Shown piece by piece: positions 7,956 through 15,783 of a DNA stretch of 64,000 nt (position 1 is the first letter of the stretch; each line of letters begins with the position of its first letter). Both the position numbers and the translations under genes were made by a program. Source of the stretch: Actinomadura citrea (GTDB lineage Bacteria > Actinomycetota > Actinomycetes > Streptosporangiales > Streptosporangiaceae). The stretch spans positions 1,178,001-1,242,000 of the forward strand of contig NZ_JACCBT010000001.1 in assembly GCF_013409045.1 (NCBI RefSeq), written 5' to 3'. The notes beneath the pieces were generated by a model. That model was not told the origin of the DNA and made no database searches. It worked only from the letters and a program-made list of their open reading frames with translations.

Positions 7956-8017
7956 TGCAGTACTAAGTTCAAACCACTTCAAACAGAGTACATCAATGCC
8001 AGTGAAAAGGAGATCGC

Positions 8018-8170
8018 ATGCGCGCCCGGATCACCACCCCTTCCTCGCCGTTCCAGGACCGCGTAGCCCTGCACGGTCGCGCGGGACGTCCCGGATGGGA
8101 CCGTCACGTCCCGAAGCCCCGCACCGTTCCGCGGCCGCGGCCGCCGCGCAAGCCCGGGTCCGTCCGCTGA
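8018..8170 (+). CDS. 50-codon frame with strong ribosome binding site, unknown
   Basis: ATG 8018 is preceded by AAAAGGAGA at ideal spacing, one of the best ribosome binding sites in the window. It is the first start downstream of the TetR operator. The product begins MRARITTPSSPFQDRVALHG and turns Pro/Arg-rich before its TGA at 8168. The first 20 residues look like the start of an enzyme and the rest like out-of-frame sequence, so it may be the remnant of a TetR-controlled gene. It could instead be a leader for the gene at 8221. Confidence 0.35.
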   Translation: MRARITTPSSPFQDRVALHGRAGRPGWDRHVPKPRTVPRPRPPRKPGSVR

Positions 8171-8220
8171 TCCGCCGTCCGTCCCCGCTCCCGCGCCCGA
8201 CGCCTGAAAGCGAGCACCGC

Positions 8221-8838
8221 ATGCGCAAGCTGGTCTACTACGTCTCCGCCACCCTCGACGGCTTCATCGCCGGACCGGAGGGGCAGTTCGATTTCTTTCC
8301 CTTCGAGGGCGAGCCCGCCGAGATGATCATGGCCGAGTATCCCGAGACGCTGCCGGCCCATGCCCGCGGTCCGCTCGGCATAGGCGACGCCCCGAACCGC
8401 CATTTCGACACCGTCGTCATGGGGCGGGGTACCTATGAGCCGGGTCTGGCCATCGGGCTCACCAGCCCGTATCCGCAGCTGGAGCAGTACGTCGTCTCGA
8501 CGACGCTCGGCATCGAGGACCCGGCCGTGACCGTCGTCCCCCGGGACCCGGTCGGCCTGGTCCGGGGGCTGAAGGAGCGGGACGGCCTCGACATCTGGCT
8601 CGCAGGCGGCGGGAAGCTCGCCGCCGCGCTGGTGGACGAGATCGACGCGCTGGTCATCAAGCGCCACCCGATGGTGATCGGATCCGGGATCCCCCTGTTC
8701 GACGGGCCCTTCTCCCTGGCGGCGTTCACCCCGACCGACGCCCACGCCTTCGACTCCGGGCTCGTCGTCACCATCTACTCCCGCGCAGAGGACGCGGAGC
8801 GGCCCCCGGCCGCCTGGTTCTCCAGCGGTAAGTCGTGA
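8221..8838 (+). CDS. RibD C-terminal domain / dihydrofolate reductase-like protein
   Basis: The 205-residue product starts MRKLVYYVSATLDGFIAGPE, the N-terminal signature of stand-alone RibD_C proteins. VVMGRGTYE (about 66-74) and IWLAGGGKLAAAL (about 124-136) are the nucleotide-binding loop segments. Proteins of this kind are presumed NADPH-dependent reductases, but few have known substrates. ATG 8221 is chosen because homology begins there, with GAAAG nine bases upstream as a weak ribosome binding site. A second member of the family is encoded at 25575-26195. Confidence 0.85.
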   Translation: MRKLVYYVSATLDGFIAGPEGQFDFFPFEGEPAEMIMAEYPETLPAHARGPLGIGDAPNRHFDTVVMGRGTYEPGLAIGLTSPYPQLEQYVVSTTLGIEDPAVTVVPRDPVGLVRGLKERDGLDIWLAGGGKLAAALVDEIDALVIKRHPMVIGSGIPLFDGPFSLAAFTPTDAHAFDSGLVVTIYSRAEDAERPPAAWFSSGKS

Positions 8839-8858
8839 TCTTCAGTTCGTGTGCGGTC

Positions 8859-9053
8859 GGTATCGATCCGGCTTTCGGTGGTTTGTTTTGCGGCGGCTGT
8901 CGATTCGGCTGCCGGCCGTTCGGCAGAACCCGTGAAGGCACCGGGTAAGCGGTGCTCGGATCACGTTCTGGGAGCCTGCGATGACCGCCGGACCGTCCCG
9001 CACCGACACCGCCGACGCCCGGGCCCCGTTCCGAGCGGTGTTGAGGACAAGCC
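8859..9053 (+). repeat. Imperfect direct repeat, left copy
   Basis: This stretch aligns with 11683-11883 over about 195-200 bp with a few substitutions and short indels. It contains the same presumed promoter segment (TGTCGA at 8898-8903), the same ribosome binding site and the first 24 or so codons of the DUF6069 gene. The two copies bracket the TetR remnant and the ABC exporter. Confidence 0.85.
8981..9053 (+). pseudogene. Truncated 5' copy of the DUF6069 gene
   Basis: ATG 8981 encodes MTAGPSRTDTADARAPFRAV followed by LRTS, closely matching the start of the intact gene at 11805 (MTAGSASNHSDTAAARVPFR, then ALLRTS). Similarity stops at about 9053, and the frame then continues as antisense to the TetR remnant. 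It is a gene fragment created when the exporter cassette was duplicated or inserted. Confidence 0.75.
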
Positions 9054-9070
9054 CGCCTTCCCCCTTCGGG

Positions 9071-9384
9071 TCAGGCCAGAGCCGAGTTGAGGGCTTCGAG
9101 GCCTTCGACCACCTCGGTGTCGGTCGGAGCGTGTTCGGGATCGGTCATCCACTGCGCCATCAACCCGGTGATCAGCGCCAGCTGGACCGAGCCGATGGTG
9201 CGGGCCCCCTGCTCGGTGACGGCCTCCTCGGGTGTTCCGGTGGCCACGGCCGCCATCCCCCGGCGCCCACCGCGGCCATGCTGACGCCTGCGACGCCCGC
9301 GATGTCACGCAAGGTCGTTTTTGCGTAGCCCTTCTCTTGGATGCACCGAACCGCCGCTCCCAAGAGGTCCTCCCGGTTGCCCAT
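9071..9384 (-). pseudogene. Broken TetR regulator of the adjacent ABC exporter
   Basis: From ATG 9384 the frame gives a clear TetR N-terminus (MGNREDLLGAAVRCIQEKGY then AKTTLRDIAGVAGVSMAAV). It loses homology at about 9265 in Gly/Trp/Pro-rich sequence. A second frame (9256-9071) supplies a typical TetR C-terminal end, TIGSVQLALITGLMAQWMTD and onward to LEALNSALA. About 100 residues of ligand domain are missing and the joint is out of frame. A near-duplicate ATGGCNGCNGTGG motif occurs on both sides of the joint, suggesting a deletion between short repeats. It lies 38 bp from the exporter start, so it was probably the exporter's repressor. Confidence 0.75.
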
Positions 9385-9422
9385 CTCAGTAACGCCCGCT
9401 CACACTCGAAATGAGGACGAGG

Positions 9423-10202
9423 ATGCCGACCGACGCGCTACGGCTGGAGGCCGTTCGCAAGATCTACGGAACAGGGCCTGCCGCCGTGACCGCCCTGGAC
9501 GGGCTGTCCCTGACGCTGCCCGCCGGTACCTTCACCGCTGTCATGGGCCCGTCCGGCTCGGGCAAGAGCACCCTGCTGCAGTGCGCGGCCGGGCTGGACG
9601 CCCCGACCGCCGGCAGCGTCGTCGTCGGCGGTGTGGAAATGACGGGGCGCAGCGAGACCGAACTCACTCGGCTGCGTCGCGAGCGGATCGGTTTCGTGTT
9701 CCAGCACTTCAACCTGCTGCCCACACTGACCACGCTGCAGAACGTGACCCTTCCGCTGCGCCTGGCCGGCAGGCGGGCCGACCCGGCCGCCGCCGCGGCG
9801 GTGTTGGCCCAGGTTGGGCTGGACGGTCGGCAGGGGCACCGTCCGGCCCAACTGTCGGGCGGGCAACAGCAGCGGGTCGCGATCGCCCGGGCTCTGGTCA
9901 CCGGCCCCAGCGTCATCTTCGCCGACGAGCCGACTGGCGCGCTGGACACCCGCAGCGCCCGCGAGGTGCTGCGGCTGCTGGCCCGTACCGTGTCCGAGCA
10001 GGGGCGGACGGTGGTGATGGTCACCCACGACCCGGTCGCCGCCTCCTACGCCGGATCGGTGCTCTTCCTGGCCGACGGCAGGATCGTCGGACGCCTGGCC
10101 GGCCCGACCCCCGACGCGGTGGCCGAGCGCATGACTCACCTGGGGGAACTCGCCGAGCAGCAGCGCGCCGCCCAGGCCGCCCCGATCTCGGAAGCGAGCT
10201 GA
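9423..10202 (+). CDS. ABC transporter ATP-binding protein (MacB/LolD-type)
   Basis: The 259-residue product has all ABC motifs: Walker A GPSGSGKST (about 42-50), Q-loop FQHFNLLPTL, signature LSGGQQQR (about 144-151), Walker B VIFADEPTGALD (about 164-175) and the H-loop VTHD. The LSGGQQQR signature and short length are typical of ATPases that work with FtsX-type permeases, exporting peptides, lipids or antibiotics by mechanotransmission. ATG 9423 has GAGGA five bases upstream; ATG 9411 is an in-frame alternative. The permease gene follows after 2 bp, so the two form an operon. Its probable TetR repressor upstream is broken. Confidence 0.95.
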   Translation: MPTDALRLEAVRKIYGTGPAAVTALDGLSLTLPAGTFTAVMGPSGSGKSTLLQCAAGLDAPTAGSVVVGGVEMTGRSETELTRLRRERIGFVFQHFNLLPTLTTLQNVTLPLRLAGRRADPAAAAAVLAQVGLDGRQGHRPAQLSGGQQQRVAIARALVTGPSVIFADEPTGALDTRSAREVLRLLARTVSEQGRTVVMVTHDPVAASYAGSVLFLADGRIVGRLAGPTPDAVAERMTHLGELAEQQRAAQAAPISEAS

Positions 10203-10204
10203 CC

Positions 10205-11563
10205 ATGCTCACACTCGCCCTGAATTCCCTTCGGCGCCGTTCCGGCGGTTTCGCCGCCAGCTTCCTGGCGATGTTCTGCGGCGCCATGATCCTCATGGCC
10301 TTCGGCTCCCTGCTGGACACGGCCGGCGCCAAGGGCGTGGATCCCGCCAGCGAGAGCACCCTCAATGTCCTGGGCCTCGTGGTGGGCGGCTGGGGACTGC
10401 TGCTGGTGACGTTCGCCGTCACCTCCACCCTCACCCTGTCGGTACGGCAACGCGCCGCGGAGATGGCACTGCTGAAGAACATCGGTGCGACCCCGGGCCA
10501 GATCACCCGGATGATCACCGGGGAGGCTCTGATCCTGGCCGTGGCGGCGGTGTCCCTGGCGATCGTCCCCGCCGCCTACACCGGCGGTTGGCTGCTCGAC
10601 CGGCTCACCGCCAATGGGCAGATCGCCACGAGCATCACCCATCACTTCGGCGGGTTCGCCATCCACATCGGCTACGGGGTCACGCTCGTCGCGGCCACCG
10701 CCGCCGCGCTCACCGCCGCCCGGCGCACCGCCCGGATGAGCGCCACCGCGTCCCTCCTGGACGCCGCCGCCGGCGACGCCCGGATGAGCCGCAAACGGGT
10801 GGCCGCCGCCGCGGTGTTCCTGTTCCTCGGCACCGACCTGGCCGTCATCACCGCGACCGCGATGCGCGGCAAGGACGACTTCGAGCCGATGGCCACGGCC
10901 GGCCCGGCCGCCATCTGGTTCTCCATCGGCCTGGCGCTGCTGGCCCCCGCACTGCTGCGCCGGGTCGCCGCCTGGCTGGAGGGACCACTGCAGCGCGGCG
11001 GTGCCGCCGGCCAGCTGGCCGCGCTCAACCTCGCCCAGCGCACCGGCCCCATGTCCACCGCGGTCATGCCGATCATCCTGTTCACCGGCATCGCCACCGG
11101 CACCCTCTACATGCAGGCCACCGACAACGCCGTCAACGCCGCCTCCGGCATCACCGAGACCGCCGACTACCGCAACGCCGAGACCACCAACATGATCGTC
11201 ATCGGCATGATCCTGCTCTTCGCCGCCATCATGGTGGTCAACTCCCTGGTCGCGACCACCGTGGACCGCCGACGTGAATTCGGCCAGCAACGCCTCATCG
11301 GCGCCACACCCCGTCAGGTACTGCAAATGGTCGCCGGCGAGGGAACGGTGCTCGCCGCCACCGGCGTCCTGTTCGGCACACTGGCCTCCCTCGTCACGAT
11401 CATCCCGTTCAGCATCGCCCGCTCCGGCTCACCCGTCCCTCATGGCAACATCCTGCTCTACCTCGCCGTCGCCGCCATCGCCGCCGCACTCGCCCTGGCC
11501 ACCAGCCTCGCCGCAGCCCACCGCACGCTGAGAACACCGGCCATCGACGCGGCGACCACCTGA
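10205..11563 (+). CDS. FtsX-like ABC transporter permease
   Basis: The 452-residue product has a cytoplasmic start (MLTLALNSLRRRSGG) and paired FtsX-type membrane units. One unit covers residues about 15-170 and includes the coupling segment RQRAAEMALLKNIGATPGQI. The second covers about 210-450 and includes DRRREFGQQRLIGATPRQV. The repeated 'E-lead-IGATP' pattern is where such permeases contact the ATPase. Large periplasmic domains are absent, so it is a compact exporter half. The gene ends at the right-hand direct repeat. Substrate unknown. Confidence 0.92.
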   Translation: MLTLALNSLRRRSGGFAASFLAMFCGAMILMAFGSLLDTAGAKGVDPASESTLNVLGLVVGGWGLLLVTFAVTSTLTLSVRQRAAEMALLKNIGATPGQITRMITGEALILAVAAVSLAIVPAAYTGGWLLDRLTANGQIATSITHHFGGFAIHIGYGVTLVAATAAALTAARRTARMSATASLLDAAAGDARMSRKRVAAAAVFLFLGTDLAVITATAMRGKDDFEPMATAGPAAIWFSIGLALLAPALLRRVAAWLEGPLQRGGAAGQLAALNLAQRTGPMSTAVMPIILFTGIATGTLYMQATDNAVNAASGITETADYRNAETTNMIVIGMILLFAAIMVVNSLVATTVDRRREFGQQRLIGATPRQVLQMVAGEGTVLAATGVLFGTLASLVTIIPFSIARSGSPVPHGNILLYLAVAAIAAALALATSLAAAHRTLRTPAIDAATT

Positions 11564-11682
11564 GCCCGCCGCAGTCACGCCGCCGGAGGCCGTGGAACGG
11601 AACTCGTCGGTCATGTGGAGAGCGGACTCCGCAGCGAGATCCCGCCGGGGGATCCGGAAATCCAGTCGTGGGGTGGCCGCCC

Positions 11683-11883
11683 CGGTATTGATCCGGCTTT
11701 CGGTGGTTTGTTTGCGGCGGCTGTCGATTCGGCCGCCGGCCGTTCGGCAGAACGCGTGAAGGCACCGAGAAAGCGGTGCTCGACTCAAGTCCAGGGAGCC
11801 TGCGATGACCGCCGGATCGGCCAGCAACCACTCCGACACCGCCGCCGCCCGGGTCCCGTTCCGCGCATTGCTGCGGACGAGCC
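11683..11883 (+). repeat. Imperfect direct repeat, right copy
   Basis: This copy contains the presumed promoter (TGTCGA at 11722-11727), ribosome binding site and first codons of the intact DUF6069 gene, and aligns with 8859-9053. The 119 bp between the permease stop and this copy have no counterpart on the left side. Confidence 0.85.
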
Positions 11884-12278
11884 TGATCGCCTCGGGCTTC
11901 GCCGCGGCGGCGACCGAGGCGATCAGCGCCGTCGTCCGGGCCGCGGGCGTCCAGCTCGCGGTCGGCGACCCTGGCGGGAGCGCCTCCAGTGTCGTGCCGG
12001 TCAACGCCGGCGCCTGCGCGATCTCCATCGCGATGGTCATGGTCATCGGCACCGGCATCGCCGCGCTGATCAACCGGCGCTCGTCCCGGCCGGCCCGCAC
12101 CTACGCCATCGTGACGAGCGTGCTCGTGCTCGTGTCCCTCATCGCCCCGCTGACCGCAGCGGCCACCTCCATGGGGACCAAGCTGACCCTCGTCGCCGCT
12201 CACCTCGTCGCGGCCGCGATCATCGTGCCCATGGTCAGCCGCCGCCTTGCCGGCAACCGACAAGACGGACCGCGGTAA
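11805..12278 (+). CDS. DUF6069 family four-helix membrane protein
   Basis: The 157-residue product has four hydrophobic helices (about 26-45, 68-88, 101-120, 126-146) joined by short loops, matching actinobacterial DUF6069 proteins. These have no known function and often sit near ECF sigma factors or drug exporters. ATG 11805 follows AGGGAG eight bases upstream. A TGTCGA box 77 bp upstream resembles the one before the YCII gene, so both may be read by the ECF sigma factor at 12763. A truncated copy of its 5' end lies at 8981. Confidence 0.75.
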   Translation: MTAGSASNHSDTAAARVPFRALLRTSLIASGFAAAATEAISAVVRAAGVQLAVGDPGGSASSVVPVNAGACAISIAMVMVIGTGIAALINRRSSRPARTYAIVTSVLVLVSLIAPLTAAATSMGTKLTLVAAHLVAAAIIVPMVSRRLAGNRQDGPR

Positions 12279-12292
12279 GAATGTGTGGCCCC

Positions 12293-12314
12293 GGTGTCGA
12301 GAACGTGCGGCGTC
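12293..12314 (+). promoter_or_regulatory. Candidate ECF42-type promoter upstream of the YCII gene
   Basis: TGTCGA (12293-12298) matches the -35 motif reported for ECF42 sigma factors. A CGTCGA (12309-12314) follows after only 10 bp, shorter than a normal spacer, so the exact -10 is uncertain. The box lies 77 bp before the YCII start. Confidence 0.35.
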
Positions 12315-12375
12315 GAAAGGCACACCGTGCGCCGAGCCAACGACCAATGATCACCAAGGCAAAGGAGACCTGACC

Positions 12376-12732
12376 ATGCGTTACATGGTGATGCACTACG
12401 AGACCGAGGCCATGGAGAACGGTGTCACGCCCACACCGGAACAGCAGGCCGCGATCGGCGAGTACATGAAGGAGTCGGCGGTGGCCGGCGTTCTGCTCGG
12501 CGGCGAAGGGGTCCACCCGAGCTCGTCCGGCGCTCGGCTTGAGATCGCTGACGGGAACGTGCGGATCATCGACGGCCCGTTCGCCGAGGCCAAGGAACTG
12601 ATCGCCGGCTTCGCGATCCTCGAGGTCGATTCGCTGGCCGAAGCGGTCGAGCACGCCCGCAAGTTCGCGCTGATCACCGGTGTGGAACGCATCGACGTAC
12701 GCCGCGTCGTCGAGTTCTCCGACCTGCAGTAG
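12376..12732 (+). CDS. YCII (DGPF-motif) family protein
   Basis: The 118-residue product is a ferredoxin-like YCII-domain protein. MRYMVMHYETEAMENG begins the fold, and RIIDGPFAEAKELIAGFAIL (about 58-77) carries the DGPF motif that names the group. Members are small dimeric proteins of uncertain enzymatic role and are the usual partners and targets of ECF42 sigma factors. ATG 12376 is preceded by AAAGGAG at good spacing. The sigma gene starts 30 bp downstream, forming a two-gene operon. Confidence 0.92.
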   Translation: MRYMVMHYETEAMENGVTPTPEQQAAIGEYMKESAVAGVLLGGEGVHPSSSGARLEIADGNVRIIDGPFAEAKELIAGFAILEVDSLAEAVEHARKFALITGVERIDVRRVVEFSDLQ

Positions 12733-12762
12733 AACGCCGCCCCGGACCCGGCAGCCGCCGTC

Positions 12763-14070
12763 ATGGAAGCAGGAGACCTCGACGCCATGCTGGCGACGCT
12801 GTGGCGTGTCGACTCCCCCCGCATCGTCGCCCGTCTCGTCAGGCTCGTCGGTGACCTCGACACCGCCGAGGAACTCGCCCAGGACACCTTCGTCGCCGCC
12901 ATCGAGAAGTGGCGGCACGAAGGCGTCCCCAGCAACCCGGCGGGCTGGCTGAACACGACCGCCCGATTCCTCGCCGTCGACCGGATCCGGCGACGCGACA
13001 CCCAGCGGCACAAATACCACCTCGTCGCGGCGACGACGCCGCGGAGCACCGATCTCGACATCGGTCAGATCGTCGACGGCGACCTGGCCGACGACCTCCT
13101 CGGGCTGATCTTCATGGCCTGCCACCCGATCCTGCCGCCGGACGCCAGGTCCGCGCTCACCCTCAAACTGGTCTGCGGCCTCACGACCGGCGAGGTCGCC
13201 CGGGCCTTCCTCGCCCCCGAGGCGACGATCGCCCAGCGCGTCGTCCGCGCCAAACGTACTCTCGCGGCGGCCGACATCCGCTTCGAGCTCCCCGGACCGG
13301 CCGAGCGTCCAACACGCCTCGACGCCGTCCGGGAGGTCATCTATCTGGTGTTCAACGAGGGGTACTCGGCCACCAGTGGCGACAGCTGGGTCCGCCCCGA
13401 ACTGTGCTCCGAAGCGCTGCGGCTCGGGCGGATGCTGGCCAATCTGACACCGGACGACACCGAGACCCTCGGCCTTCTCGCGCTGATCGAACTCCAGGCG
13501 TCACGGCTGACCGCCCGCGTCGGCCCGCACGGTGACCCTGTGCTCCTGATGGACCAGGACCGGACCCGGTGGGACCGGCTGCTGATCCGCCGCGGGCTCG
13601 CGCTCATCGAGCGGATCCACCGGTTGCGCGGCACCGCGGGACCTTATGCGCTCCAAGCCGCGATCGCCGCGTGCCACGCTCGGGCCACGACCGCCGCGGA
13701 CACCGACTGGCCGCGCATCGCGGCCCTCTACGACGGGCTCGTGCAGATCACCTCGTCGCCCGTGGTCGAACTCAACCGCGCCGTCGCGATCGGTCGGGCA
13801 TTCGGGCCGCAGGCCGGACTGGACGTCGTCCGCCCGCTCCTGGATCATCCGGCGATGCGCGGCTACCACCTCCTCCCGGCCGTCGCGGGCGACCTGTCCT
13901 GCGGCGCCGGGAACCACGAGGAGGCGCGGCGGTACTTCCTCGACTCCGCAGCCTTGACGGCGAACACACAACAACGCAGGACCATGCAGCGCCGGGCGGC
14001 CGACTGCGCGACCCACCACGCCGGGAGCACCCCCCACCAGCAAGATCACGACTTACCGCCGGAGTGCTAG
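12763..14070 (+). CDS. ECF RNA polymerase sigma factor, ECF42 type with C-terminal TPR-like extension
   Basis: The 435-residue product has sigma region 2 (LVGDLDTAEELAQDTFVAAI at about 28-47, FLAVDRIRRRD at about 68-78) and region 4 (LTLKLVCGLTTGEVARAFLA at about 132-151). A 250-residue helical extension with DUF6596 and TPR-like character follows (VIYLVFNEGYSAT, GLLALIELQASR, ALYDGLVQITSSPVVELNRA). This layout and the adjacent YCII gene define the ECF42 group, which lacks an anti-sigma factor and is thought to be controlled by its own extension. ATG 12763 lacks a clear ribosome binding site; in-frame ATG 12787 has AGGAG 11 bases upstream and is an alternative. Confidence 0.93.
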   Translation: MEAGDLDAMLATLWRVDSPRIVARLVRLVGDLDTAEELAQDTFVAAIEKWRHEGVPSNPAGWLNTTARFLAVDRIRRRDTQRHKYHLVAATTPRSTDLDIGQIVDGDLADDLLGLIFMACHPILPPDARSALTLKLVCGLTTGEVARAFLAPEATIAQRVVRAKRTLAAADIRFELPGPAERPTRLDAVREVIYLVFNEGYSATSGDSWVRPELCSEALRLGRMLANLTPDDTETLGLLALIELQASRLTARVGPHGDPVLLMDQDRTRWDRLLIRRGLALIERIHRLRGTAGPYALQAAIAACHARATTAADTDWPRIAALYDGLVQITSSPVVELNRAVAIGRAFGPQAGLDVVRPLLDHPAMRGYHLLPAVAGDLSCGAGNHEEARRYFLDSAALTANTQQRRTMQRRAADCATHHAGSTPHQQDHDLPPEC

Positions 14071-14082
14071 CCGGGCGGGTTG

Positions 14083-14493
14083 CTAGCGGCTCTCGGTGTT
14101 CTCGGTGTTCTTGGACGCCTTGAGGTCCTCGAACTCGCCCTTGAAGATCGTCTGCTCGTAGAGGACGCCGTCGGGCCACGGCTTCTTCGGTTCCCGTCCG
14201 GGCTGGGGGTTGTCCTTGCGGAACTCCACCGGCTGGCCGTCCTTGGCCGGCGGGTAGCTGTGCGAGAACATCCCGGGCGCGTAGGTGTAGTAGCCGCCCT
14301 GCTCCATGCCCCGCTGGTTCAGCTGGTTGTTCCTGCGCTCGGAGTGGAGCTTCCTGGACGAGGCGGCGCGCGTCGCGTACACCCAGACCACCAGGGCGGC
14401 GACGATCAGGAACGGGATGATCCAGACGAAGTAACGGGCGCCCGTGGGGGACGTGTCCGCCAGCACGGGGTCGGCGACGATCGTGGTGAGCAA
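14083..14493 (-). CDS. Single-helix membrane protein, unknown function
   Basis: The 136-residue product has a short outside segment, one helix (YFVWIIPFLIVAALVVWVYA, about 21-40) and a long polar tail rich in Lys, Glu and Pro with YTYAPGMFSHSYPPAKDG in the middle. The start is TTG 14493, supported by GGGAGGTG seven bases upstream. No family is recognised. A protein of the same design, also preceded by a strong GAGGAGGTG site, is encoded at 16670-17059. The gene follows the MFS gene in the same direction but starts 43 bp before its end, on its downstream side. Confidence 0.6.
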   Translation of the reverse strand: MLTTIVADPVLADTSPTGARYFVWIIPFLIVAALVVWVYATRAASSRKLHSERRNNQLNQRGMEQGGYYTYAPGMFSHSYPPAKDGQPVEFRKDNPQPGREPKKPWPDGVLYEQTIFKGEFEDLKASKNTENTESR

Positions 14494-14535
14494 GGCGGAC
14501 CACCTCCCGATGGCATGAATCGGCCCTTCCTAGGG

Positions 14536-15783
14536 TCAGTTAGGGATGTGTCCGCTGGATCCCGTATTAACCGTTTCGGGCGCCGGGGCGGCGGGCGCGC
14601 CCACGGTGCGGAGCCGTCCGGCGGGCAGGCCCGGGACGGCCAGCGCGGCGCAGACGGCCAGGACGCCCAGCATTGGAACGGTCCATCCGCCGGTGGCGTC
14701 GTGCAGTGCGCCGAGGGCGAGCGGGCCGAGCGCCGCGATGACGTAGCCGACGCCCTGCGCCATCCCCGACAGCTGGACGGCGACGTGGGCGTCGTGGGCG
14801 CGGAGCCCGATGAACGACAGCGCGGTCGCGAACCCGAGCCCCTGGCCGAGGCCGAGGACCACGGTCCAGCCCCACACCGACGCGATCGGCGCCCAGGTCA
14901 CCCCGACGAAGCCCAGCGCGGTCAGCGCCACCGTGGCGATCACCAGGGGGCGCTGGTCGCGGGTCCGCCGGGCCAGCACCGGGACGGCCAGCGAGCCGAC
15001 CGCCTGGACCGCCGCCACCAGTGCCAGCACGTAGCCGGCGGTCGCCTCGTCCATCCCGCGGTCCTGGCAGAGCGTCGGCAGCCAGCCGAGCACCACGTAG
15101 GCCAGCAGCGACTGCAGGCCCATGAACACCGTGACGTGCCAGGCCAGCCCCGACCGCCACACCAGCGCCGCGACGCCGTGCGGGGGCTCCGCGGGCGGGG
15201 CCGAGCGCGCCGCGCGCGCCGCCCGCCGCGCCCTCGGCAGCCACAGCAGCCCGGCGAGCGCCGCCGGGATCGCGAGCAGGCCGAGCGGCAGCCGCCAGGA
15301 CGCGCCGAACAGGTTCTCCACCGGCACGGCGAGCCCGGAGGACAGGGACGCGCCCGCCGTCACCGCGACCGTGTAGACCGCCGTGACCGTGGTGATCCGG
15401 GACGGGTGGTCCCGCTTGATGATCGCCGGCACCGCGATGTTGCCGATGCTGATCGCGATCCCCGCGACCAGGGAGCCGGCGAACAGCGCGGCCACGCCGC
15501 CCGGCAGCCGCAGCAGCAGCCCGGCGACGAGCAGCGCCATCGCGCACACCAGCAGCGTCTCGCTGCGCGGCGGGCGCCGCAGGAAGGCGGCGACGAGCCC
15601 GTAGGAGCCGAAGAACGCCAGCGGCAGCGTGGTGAGCGCGCCCGCCGCCGTCCCGGACAGGCGGAAGGCGTCGCTGATCTCGGTCAGCAGCGGCCCGACC
15701 GCCGCGACCGCCGGCCGCAGGTTGACCGCCAGCAGGACGATCATCAGCAGGGCGCCGGCGAGCCCGGCGCGCCGCCCGGTCAC
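14536..15783 (-). CDS. CynX/NimT-type MFS transporter
   Basis: The 415-residue product has about twelve hydrophobic helices. It starts MTGRRAGLAGALLMIVLLAV with the NLRPAVAAVGPLLTEI segment that marks the CynX/NimT (cyanate and 2-nitroimidazole transporter) branch. A cytoplasmic Arg-rich loop (ARRAARAARS) separates the two halves. The start is GTG 15783, overlapping the FadR stop in a GTGA junction, so translation is coupled to the regulator. Likely substrates are small anions or organic acids; none can be named from sequence. The regulator pairing suggests metabolite-induced uptake or export. Confidence 0.88.
   Translation of the reverse strand: MTGRRAGLAGALLMIVLLAVNLRPAVAAVGPLLTEISDAFRLSGTAAGALTTLPLAFFGSYGLVAAFLRRPPRSETLLVCAMALLVAGLLLRLPGGVAALFAGSLVAGIAISIGNIAVPAIIKRDHPSRITTVTAVYTVAVTAGASLSSGLAVPVENLFGASWRLPLGLLAIPAALAGLLWLPRARRAARAARSAPPAEPPHGVAALVWRSGLAWHVTVFMGLQSLLAYVVLGWLPTLCQDRGMDEATAGYVLALVAAVQAVGSLAVPVLARRTRDQRPLVIATVALTALGFVGVTWAPIASVWGWTVVLGLGQGLGFATALSFIGLRAHDAHVAVQLSGMAQGVGYVIAALGPLALGALHDATGGWTVPMLGVLAVCAALAVPGLPAGRLRTVGAPAAPAPETVNTGSSGHIPN

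Noticed and set aside
4869..7982. Very long open frame of about 1,037 codons on the minus strand
   Set aside because: It is antisense to the clear BKACE and asparaginase genes and has repetitive Arg/Pro/Gly composition, the usual shadow of high third-position GC.
9341..10204. In-frame extension of the ABC permease to 9341
   Set aside because: It overlaps the ATPase gene in another frame and has no similarity to permeases; the real ATG follows the ATPase stop by 2 bp.
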